Of a stretch of DNA of 64,000 nucleotides, positions 55,653 through 64,000 are shown piece after piece (position 1 is the stretch's first letter; each line of letters opens with the position of its first letter). The DNA is from Rhinopomastus cyanomelas (taxonomy: Eukaryota > Chordata > Aves > Bucerotiformes > Rhinopomastidae), in NCBI GenBank assembly GCA_013400115.1, contig VXBP01002567.1:682001-746000 (forward strand). The letters are read 5' to 3'. The position numbers and the translations under genes were made by a program. The notes under the pieces were generated by a model, which saw only the letters and a list, made by a program, of their open reading frames with translations, searched no databases and was not told the DNA's origin.

Positions 55653-56371
55653 TTTTGGGAGGTGAAATGGAGTTGCAGTAGTCCTACAACGTGACCCCTT
55701 TGACAGAGGAAGTCTGTGGTGCAGCCAGTATTTTACCCTCTGTGAGAACAGAGGAAAGAGATTCTTTCTTCTGCAGGCAGCTGACCTCACGGCCGTTGCC
55801 ATGCTCTGACAGAAAGGCCCAAATGAGTGAGCTGGGAGGAGCTGATGTGTTTACAGTTGCTGAAGATGTGGTGCACACTGGTATCCAAACCCTGACTCTG
55901 CTTGCATGAGGCTGCTCCAAATCCAGCCAGTTTGCTGGCAGATAATAACCCTCTTATCCTCCAGTGCTCTGACTTGCGTAAGTCATTTGAGGCCTTTCTT
56001 TACAATCTTGGTCTGGGAGAATGAGCTGAGATCCAGTTGAATGAAGTTCATTTTCTATTTAATGTATTCAGTGGATGCTCTGAAGCAGATTCTGATGCCA
56101 GACATCTGTGCTGCTCGCCTGCACCCAGAAAAGGCTTCTGATGCCATGGCAGAGCTTAGAGCAGGATTATTCCTGCCTGATACTGATGGTTGGTAGCAAC
56201 TCCTGAAGCCTTGAACATCAGAGCCTGTCACCATCAGTGCTTTCTTCACTGCAGGGAGCTCTGTAAGTAATGTTCAGCCTAATTTAGAAGAAAAATGATT
56301 TGGATTTGTAGCAAGAGTGACTTTTCCATAGTAACTGGCCAGCACAGTGGTGCTCCAGGCAGCCGTGAGAA
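55653..56371. other. Unique sequence
   Basis: Short frames on both strands (up to 78 codons). Nothing recognised. Confidence 0.35.
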
Positions 56372-56706
56372 GATCACAGAATCACAGAACATTAGGGATT
56401 AGAAGGGACCTCCAAAGATCATCCAGTCCAATCCCCCTGCCACAGCTGGATCACCTAGATCCAGTCACACAGGAACACGTCCAGGTGGGTTTATAGCCTC
56501 TTCAGAGAAGGAGACTTCACAACCCCCCTGGGCAGCCTGTTTCGATGCTCTGTCACCTTCACTGGGAAGAAAATCCTTCTGATAGTGCTCTGGAACCTTC
56601 TCTGTTCCAGCTCACACCTGTTGTCCTTTGTCCTATCATTAGATGCCACTGAGCAGAGCCCAGCTCCATCCTCCTGACACCCACCCTTCACATATTTATA
56701 ACCACT
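56372..56706 (-). mobile_element. CR1 LINE fragment, type A, about 335 bp
   Basis: AGATCACAGAATCACAGAAC to CACCCTTCACATATTTATAA. The minus frame 56491-56691 reads ORF2 end (RTKDNRCELEQRRF). Confidence 0.94.
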
Positions 56707-58609
56707 AATCCCCTCTGGGGCTGTGTGTAGTGACTGTGGGGCTTGGGAGAATTACTGTTTTACCCAGTGGGCAGCCATAGGGTAGGTGATGGCATCGTAG
56801 TGCAGCACATCATAGCCAGATCAGATCCATCTATAGCCAGGACTCTCCATCTGAGGAGAATTTACTTTGCTTCGCCAGGTGCAGGACAGTTCTTTACCTA
56901 AAGCCATTACCCTAAATCCCTTATAGTGGGCTTTCCATCTTTCAGTGCTTTCACCACAGGTGCTGGCTTGTGCTTGCCCTCTGGGCCACTGTGAGATGTG
57001 TGACAAGTCAATGCTGACACGACAACACAGCGAGTCTGTTTTGTTCTGAAGAAAAAGAATCAGTGAACATAAAGGGATTTCAGCATCAGAAGATACCAGC
57101 TTTGCCCTCTGTTCTTTCCCCCTAATTGTGCAGAGCAAATGGCCAGTGCTGAGTTGAACTTTAAGCCCAGACCAAGAATTCCAGAGACATAAAATGATTT
57201 GATTATAAGTCTTGGGATCCTTACAGCTCTGCTTCTGCTGTGGGAACAAAAGAACTTCAGAAGCACGAGGGGAAGCCAGAAAAGCTTAGTTAAGCCCTAA
57301 TGATTACTGAAGGAAACCAGTAAAACTAAAAGAGGAAACAAGCCTCAGTATAAACCTCCCCATCCACTCCCACCTGATGGGCTTATACTGTGGGCTGTGG
57401 TTTTGAATGGCTGCAACTTGCAGACCTTCTCCTGCCTCACCCTGCAGTGGGACCTGGTGGCAGAGGTTTCTCTTGTACAGGGATGAAACACTTCTCACCA
57501 TGAAATGAATTCTCCCACTAGGGAACCAGGGAGAAAACATGATCACAGGGTTTGCCACCACCTGGGCAACACACAACAAACAATACAAACATCACCAAAC
57601 ACTCAGAGGTGAGGTCCTTTCATGGCACCTGCTGAATGCACAGGATGTCACTCTGAATTGATGTCTCACCTCTTTACTCCCATAACAGATTTTGAGACTG
57701 TGTCAGAGAGAATCATAGGGATAGGTTTTTTAGGGATGAGCACCCTTTTATGGGTCCTGTCTCTTTTGTAAGGCCAAGCACCCAATAGCTTCTGGCAAAA
57801 CTGAGAACAGGGATGTAGTGGTGGAGAGCAGAAGTAACTGCTGCTGTGAAGGGCAATACGAACTCACAGGAGTCAGCTACACAAGCAGAAGGTAGTAGGT
57901 CCTACCCAGTTAGAGTAGATGCTATCAAGTTGGAGAAGGGTGACCCCTTTCTGGACTGTACTGCTAATTAGGAACTACAGCAATCAAGGATCGTTGTAGG
58001 AGCAGATGGCCCCACCAACAATGCAAAGAGATCTGAGGGCACTTCACAGGGCACTGCGTTACCTGCTCTGATGCTGTCCCACCCGCTGCTCAGGTCATCA
58101 CAACCTGGAGCCTTCACTTGTCCTGGGGACTGGTGGATAACTTCCTACAGAGTGCTTTTACTTTCCTTTCTCTGTCTGGGTATGACTGAAGAATGACCAA
58201 GGCAAGGAAGTCCTACAAAGCCTAGTCAAACCATGTACTACATGGGAGAGTGAGAGAGGGTTTATGGGCTGTGGTGGCAAATATCAAATCCTCCACAACA
58301 TGTTTCCATAGAAAAGCCACATGGGCTCCCTAAACTTTACAGCTGTCTCACACAGCTCTTATTAGACCTCCTTTGCCTGCTTGGCTCATGTGTATTCCAG
58401 ATGTTGGTGGCTTGAAGTTTAAAGAGAGGCTCCTAATTCGCAAGCTTGGTGTTGTGGGGTCCCACTGTTCACTGCTCTGGCAAATTTTACGGATGCCTTG
58501 GGTCTCTCAGCACTGCTGCTGGGATTTTCGTTCCACTGTGTCCCCTACATGCATGCTCCCAGAGTATCCTTCTTTTTCGAAGAGGAAGTTGTTTAGAAAG
58601 CATCTTCTG
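56707..58609. other. Unique sequence
   Basis: About 1.9 kb without a recognised element. A 142-codon minus frame (56821-57249) and a 94-codon minus frame (57304-57588) lie near each other but show no known domain. Confidence 0.35.
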
Positions 58610-59047
58610 CACCTTCTAAACTGGTGAGAGGCCTGGAGAATAAACCTGATGAGGGGAGAGTGAGAGAGTTGGGGCTGTTTATTTTGAGGAAGAGGAGGCT
58701 GAGGGAAGACCTCATTGCTCTCTACAACTATCTGAAAGGACACTGTACAGATGCTGGTGCTGGGCTCTTCTCACAGGTCATTAGTAACAGAAGCAGAGGG
58801 AAGGGCTTCGAGCTTCAACAGGGGAGGTTTAGCCTGGACATCAGAAAGAAATTCTTCCTGGAGGGAGTGGTCAGGCACTGGGATGGGCTGCCCAGGGTGG
58901 TGGTTGAGTCCCTACCCCTGGATGAGTTTAAAAGTCGCTGGGGGATCTGGTTTAGGGGTGAACTTGTAGAATGGGGTTGATGGTTGCACTTGATGATCCC
59001 AAGGGTTTTTTCCAACCTGAATGATTCTGTGATTCTGTAATTCTTTG
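58610..59047 (+). mobile_element. CR1 LINE fragment, type B, about 435 bp
   Basis: ACCTTCTAAACTGGTGAGAG to AATGATTCTGTGATTCTGTA, with 3'UTR TTAGGGGTGAACTTGTAGAA and TGATGATCCCAAGGG. Confidence 0.94.
58624..58980 (+). pseudogene. CR1 ORF2 C-terminal remnant, 118 codons open
   Basis: Clean frame from the remaining ORF2 end: VRELGLFILRKRRLREDLIA, LYNYLKGHCTDAGAGLFSQV, NRSRGKGFELQQGRFSLDIR, HWDGLPRVVVESLPLDEFKS, closing GELVEWG*. Open throughout the retained part and apparently the best-preserved type B ORF2 end in the window; the endonuclease and polymerase core are gone. Confidence 0.88.
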
Positions 59048-61246
59048 TGAAAGCATATAGTGCTTGACTGTTTCTTCCATACTATGATCATCACAGTGTT
59101 TAGGCTTCCTGCAAGACAGAGCGCTGGTTTCAGTAGCTATTCTCAGATCCAGCAGCAAAACCTTCCCAAGATGACACTATAACCATGAGTTGAGGCAGAT
59201 CCAGCTCATCCTGCGTTATTGTAACTCTTTATAGTGTTATTCAGGCTTTGTTATCAGTATGATAGTGCTTCAGATTCTGCAGGTAGAGGATGCCTTAGGC
59301 ATGATGCCAACAGTAAAGAGGATTTTAGCAAAGAAAGGATCAAATACTGTTATCACCTGCTCTAGATAAGAGTTACGGTCCTGTGGGCTCCTCAGACACA
59401 GGCAACTGAATTCCCCCATCGGGCTTTTACACCTGGGTCTCCCTAAGCAAGTAAAATGAATAGGATGTGACTAAGTTGACATATGAAGAGGGAGATTTAG
59501 GGAAATTATTTCTCTGCTACATTATGAAGAGTAAAAGTGCTTGTACTTTTAGCTGGCTAATATTAACAAAAGCCCTAAACAGGGTTTTGCTGTTGCATTA
59601 AAAATCCTTCTGATTTTTTCCCCATTCTATCTCTCATGCTTTCTCCTGTCTCTCTTTCCTTCTTTGTCTTTTACTTTTAGTCCCCTCTCTCTCTCTCATG
59701 TTAGTTGATAAACAGAAAAGTCAACAGCGCTGGAACAGTCAGAGCATTGTCAAGAGGCTGCCTTAATCCCCTCGAGTCCCCAAGGAATAGTAGGGCTGTG
59801 TTAAGTGGGCTTCAAAACCAGAAGGTGAAATGAGGTGTGATAGGAAACCAGCTCTTACTAACTGGTTCACTTCAGGCTAGCTTTAAATAAATTGCAGCTC
59901 TGAGCTGCTTGGACGTTGACAAGAAGGCTGTGATATTTGTGGCTGCAGTACAGAGAATTTCAGCCTTTTTAAGCAGGAATAGGGAGAACCTGGAAGGACT
60001 TAAAGCTGTGAAAGTGTAAAGCAAAACAAGCCTCTCAGCGTGGAGGTTCCCTGGGCTTGTTCCTGGGTTGCCTCTCTCATAGACAAACTTTACCTGGCTC
60101 TTACAAAAGCAAACACTGCTATTCTTGTCCTTTCAGCTTGGTTTGGGGAGGGCTGAGCAATCTGGCAGCAGTTTCAAGAGGTGCTATAGATAAATTTTTT
60201 GGAAGAACTCAGCATAATGGGATCTGAGTTCTGGAAAAAAGTGTTGTTTAGCTGGGAGTCACCAGCTGAATCTCTGAAGGAAAACAAAGCAAACAAAACC
60301 CATACCCCTGCACTGCCAAAGCAGCTGTCAGCTGGTTAAGGCTTCACTTCAGTCTCCCCATCACCTAGCACTGCCACCATAGAAGTTTATGGGTATAAAA
60401 CTGCACTTCTCTGAGAAAGACCAGAGTGGAGACCTGATGGCAGCTCTGAATTTTGATTGTTTGTCCGTTCAGACTGAACCAAATTGCAAGAGCAGCTTAT
60501 CCCAGCAGTCTTGTAGCAGCATAGATCAGGCTCCTACTTTTCAGGTTTTTGTCAGATTTGAGTATTATATTCTCTCTTGATCCCAGTTGTTTTTTCACCC
60601 TTATTCACCACCAGCAGAGGTGCAGATCGCTATTGATGTTGATATAATAGTGGGTCTGCTGAAACAAACCAACATAGAGAACCATAGGATAATGTAGATT
60701 TATATCAGATGAGGCTATAATGTTTTAAAGGCAAAGTTTTGAAAAGCTGTAGTGACTGTCAAGAGCCTTAATTCATTAACAGCTGCTACATGTGATGAAG
60801 CCTAGGATGGAGGTACAGTTCTGCTTGGTTATAGCTTAATTTTTGATACTTTTGACTTAGAGATACGTTGATGATGTGCAGAGGTCTCCTCCACTTGTGC
60901 AGATGGCTGGCTTCATGAGTTAGAAGGGTTCTGCTTGCATTGTCCTGCCTCTGCTTGGAAGAATATGGATGGCAGGTAACCCTTGAGACCTGCTACACCC
61001 TCATCTGCTCCAACAAGATAAGAAGAGGCAAGTCCACCCTCACCTTTCACACAAAAGAAAGGTGAATCTCAGTCTCCATCAGCATGTGTGAGGATGAAGT
61101 AATAAAGGAAGTGTAGTAGCAGTCAGTTTGAACAGTGGTAGAAACAATCTGGATTGCTACCACAGCTTGAAAGGGGAAATATGGTTTTAGCTGCAAGATT
61201 GCTTTCTATTTCTCTGATAGTATGAAGGAACTTGGAGATAATACAG
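59048..61246. other. Unique sequence
   Basis: About 2.2 kb without recognised elements. A pyrimidine-rich tract at 59630-59700 ends in CTCTCTCTCTC. Open frames are short. No gene recognised. Confidence 0.35.
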
Positions 61247-61416
61247 TCACAGAATCAGAGAACACTAGGGATTGGAAAGGAACTTGAAAGATCTAGTCCA
61301 ACCCCAACTGCCACAGCAGGATCCTCTAGATCCAGTCACACAGGAACATATCCAGGCAGGTCTTAACATCTCCAGAGAAGGAGACTCCACAACCTCCCTG
61401 GGCAGCCCATTCCAAT
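61247..61416 (-). mobile_element. CR1 3' end, type A
   Basis: CAGTCACAGAATCAGAGAAC to CCTCCCTGGGCAGCCCATTC. Confidence 0.92.
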
Positions 61417-62800
61417 CATAACTTATGTCTGCTTAGAGGCTGCTTTGCATTCAAAATGGGGTAAATAAGCTGGTTTGAGGTGATGGACAATGCAGTTTCT
61501 ACAGAGTGAAGAGTGCTGTGTTATTTGTACAAACTCATTTCGCAGCCACAACCACTCTTCAGTTTGTCTGTTTCTATGGAGGAGAAGAGACCACTCTACA
61601 CCAGCAAGGGTCAGAGGAAACCCCAGTAAACATGGAGTCTGGGCACAAGGGATAGAGCAATGAACCAAGCAAACACCATGGAAGAAACATACACCTCACA
61701 GTGGGCGACGTGCGGCGTACAGAACGTCCGCTGCACTTCCCATCACGGCTCGCCACGCTCACACAAGGGTGTTTGGCAGCAAGACCATGACTCAGAGTGA
61801 GGCACATCCACAAGAGGGTCAGTCAGAGATGAGAAGCAGTTAGTGAAAACGGGGGAACCCAGCAGCAGCAGGCAAGCAGAGCACACCTTCTGCATGGCCA
61901 GACACCGTGGAAAGCTCAGGAGCCTTGGGCAGAGCTCCTTTCTCCTGCCAGGCTGGCGTTTTTCCACATCTGCTCTTTGCACATCCCTGCTCTGCTGTGG
62001 GAAGGTTGCTGGCAGGTATGGATACACCTTGTTCAGCAGCACCCACTGGTACCATTCCAGAGCAAGATGGGGCAGGCAGGCATCTGGCTGGCAGAGCTGG
62101 CTAAAGGGACAGAGCCAAGATCAGTCATGTGCCACTTGCAGTTCCCCAGAGGCTCATGAGCTTTACGGTGCACAGGCAGAAGCAGCCAGCTCCTGGCCAC
62201 AATCATTTCCACGGGGCACTTTCCTAAGGGAAGGGCAGGTCACCAATGAAGTCAACACAGTCAGTCTGGAATGCCCAGGAGGTGCTGCATGCATCATGCA
62301 TGAGCAGACAGACTGCATGTCAGTGAGGCACTGACCCAGGCCATAGGAGAGATGCAGGAAAGGGAAACTGGTGGGAAAGCAAGGTCCATGTCCTCTAGCT
62401 CAGGCTTTGCCACCAAAATGACCACCAGAATATGGAAATTGATTTGTGCTACCAGTGCCCAGCAGCTGTCTCATATGCAGTGACTGATGTCTGCCATCAC
62501 CTTACTTGCACTGAAAAAGAGCACCCAGATGCTATCTGCCACTCCCCACTCACAGGCAGGGACACTTCATTCCTGACTCCATCTTTTTTTGTTTTAGTTT
62601 AATTTATAGGGGGGAAAAAAGTTATTCTGCTACTCATTTTTGACAGAAAATTAAAAACCAGAGCAGATCCCTCCAAGACTGGGAGACACACTCCTCAAAA
62701 ATCCTAATTAAAATGTAAGCTCAAAGTTCTGGGTCTGATTCTGGGATTTTGGAGAGGAAGAGAATATATATCTACCTATAGATCTCCACACATATCCCAA
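61417..62800. other. Unique sequence
   Basis: A CpG-rich patch lies at 61700-61760 (GGGCGACGTGCGGCGTACAG). A 163-codon + frame at 61843-62334 is the longest non-repeat open frame here but has no recognised domain and no promoter or splice support. GCATGCATCATGCATG occurs near 62287. Confidence 0.4.
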
Positions 62801-62874
62801 GACCACCACTAAACCATGTTCCTAAGCTCCAGATCTTCATGACATTGAAACATGTTCAGGGATGGTTTGAGTCC
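62801..62874 (-). mobile_element. Old CR1, 3' part, antisense
   Basis: GACCACCACTAAACCATGTT then CCTAAGCTCCAGATCTTCAT and TTCAGGGATGGTTTGAGTCC. Corresponds to the ORF2 end just before the 3'UTR; the octamer tail is missing. Confidence 0.72.
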
Positions 62875-62902
62875 AGGTAACACATGAAGCCTCTTCTCTC
62901 TT

Positions 62903-63050
62903 ATGATAGACTGTAGGACCAGAGGAAACAACTGCAAGCTGCACCAGGGGAGATGCAGGATGGATGTTTGGAAGAATGTATTCTTTGAAAAGTTTACCAA
63001 ACATAGGAACAGGCTGCCCAGAGTGGTGGTGGAGTTTACTGTGGATAGAG
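62903..63050 (+). mobile_element. Old CR1, preceding part, sense
   Basis: GATAGACTGTAGGACCAGAG, GCAAGCTGCACCAGGGGAGA, AGGAACAGGCTGCCCAGAGT and GGTGGTGGAGT. In CR1 order this piece comes directly before the piece at 62801-62874, yet here it lies in the opposite orientation. Confidence 0.75.
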
Positions 63051-64000
63051 GCTGACCCTGCTCACTGCTGAACCCACCCAACTCACTTCTGTGGAGGAGC
63101 AGCCTTCTTTGCTCCCACTGCCTTGACCAACTAGAGCTGTGGAGAGCCTGCTGCCATGGTCTGGTCTTTCTAGCTTACCCTGGTAACATAGAATGAACAA
63201 CATCCAGCAGTGGGTTAATGATCAAATCTTTCTGCCTGCAGAGAAGTGCTTGGTGCTGGATCTTGGGCAAGTTATCGATGTCCTTTTGCTGTTCAAAGTG
63301 GGCAGATCCATCCATCAGTTGGTAGCATTAGTAGCTTTCAGATGGACAACTTTGTGGAGGTTAGTGGTGAGGCATGCTGTGGTCAGACAAGAAGGCCTTC
63401 CTATCATTTCTCTGTTGAGCACATACTACATTTTAGGTGGCAAGGTTTGAACATTGTGCTGAGATGTGGCCATTGAACCAAGCCTGAGTCAGGAGCAGAA
63501 TTAATTCGAAATCAATGGGCAGTTAGTGAAGAACACAATGGGAAAGAAAAATTGGTGTGTCGCTGCACATTTCCCAAACAGATTTGTTTTGTGAAATTGG
63601 ACAAATTTTACCTTAAAAATAGATCCATAATTCACCACAGAGGTCTTCCCCCCATTCACATTAAATCCATCTATATTAGAAGTCAAGTAGAAGGGAAGGT
63701 AATCTTCCAGTGTCCATTTCCAGTTTAGCCTCTAGCCTGATCAGCAACAACTCAAGAGCTCAAGATTTATGCCATAACAAAGCCTCAACATATTCTTTTC
63801 TCAGGAGACTGTTCTGGAGAGGATAATTACACAAAAACAGACTGAGCTTATTATCTTTCTTTCCTCATGCTCTCTTCCCTCCTCTTCCTTTTTTTTCCTA
63901 CACTACCACATCTCCTACATATGTTCAGTGAAGCTGAAAATGGTATTTGGATAATGGGCACACGACAAACTGTTCAGAGGGCCGACTGACAAAGTGGGAC
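63051..64000. other. Unique sequence
   Basis: An 85-codon + frame (63193-63450) is hydrophobic but unrecognised. T-rich run near 63890. Nothing else seen. Confidence 0.35.

Noticed and set aside
56821..57588. Neighbouring minus-strand frames of 142 and 94 codons as two exons
   Set aside because: No matching donor/acceptor pair in frame and no known domain.
61843..62334. 163-codon + strand open frame as a gene
   Set aside because: No domain, no plausible exon borders, skewed composition, and overlapping frames on both strands of similar length.
1..64000. CRISPR arrays, bacterial operons, integrases, phage genes
   Set aside because: The regular repeats are microsatellites, minisatellites or CR1; sequence style is vertebrate.

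Overview
This window looks like intergenic or intronic DNA from a bird. About a quarter of it (hand tally near 15 kb of 64 kb) is made of roughly 70 fragments of CR1, the dominant avian LINE (non-LTR retrotransposon). About 40 lie on the + strand and about 32 on the - strand. Nearly all are 5'-truncated: they keep the 3' end with octamer tails of the ATTCTRTG type, the short 3'UTR, and at most about 160 codons of the C-terminal end of ORF2. No protein-coding gene of the host, tRNA or rRNA could be recognised. Open frames that look long are either CR1 ORF2 remnants, translated tandem repeats, or chance frames.

One CR1 subfamily dominates (called type A here; antisense signature 'ACATTAGGGATTGGAAGGG'). 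A second type (B; 'CATTCAGGTTGGAAAAGAC', 'CATCAAGTCCAACC') and older, more diverged copies (type C) are also present. A bird with such a dense, homogeneous load of CR1 suggests Piciformes (woodpeckers and relatives), whose genomes are known to be unusually rich in CR1. A hoopoe/hornbill-type bird is an alternative. This is an inference, not an identification.

Layout: 0-13.7 kb is dense in CR1 on both strands. A 20/21-bp minisatellite lies at 14.4-14.7 kb, and an AT-rich TTTA tract at 15.4-15.6 kb. From 16 to 26 kb there are more CR1 copies, including nested, inverted and tail-duplicated ones. 26.4-31 kb is mostly unique sequence with AT-rich, possibly conserved non-coding stretches and a 315-bp compound tetranucleotide microsatellite. 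31-39.6 kb holds longer CR1 copies with ORF2 ends. 39.6-42.6 kb is the longest CR1-free stretch. An assembly gap (23 N) with a G14 run lies at 43.93-43.97 kb. 44-64 kb alternates CR1 with unique sequence, including the longest ORF2 remnant (about 50.0-50.7 kb).

The most interesting signals concern retrotransposition. (1) A 76-bp unit, essentially the CR1 3'UTR, is tandemly repeated with the same junction at two separate loci. (2) At least two CR1 insertions are flanked by unusually long direct repeats (about 48 and about 103 bp) that look like long target-site duplications. (3) A 47-bp inverted repeat at 45/47 identity is separated by about 770 bp. (4) An old CR1 is arranged as expected for twin-priming inversion. 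I found no evidence of a novel gene system.
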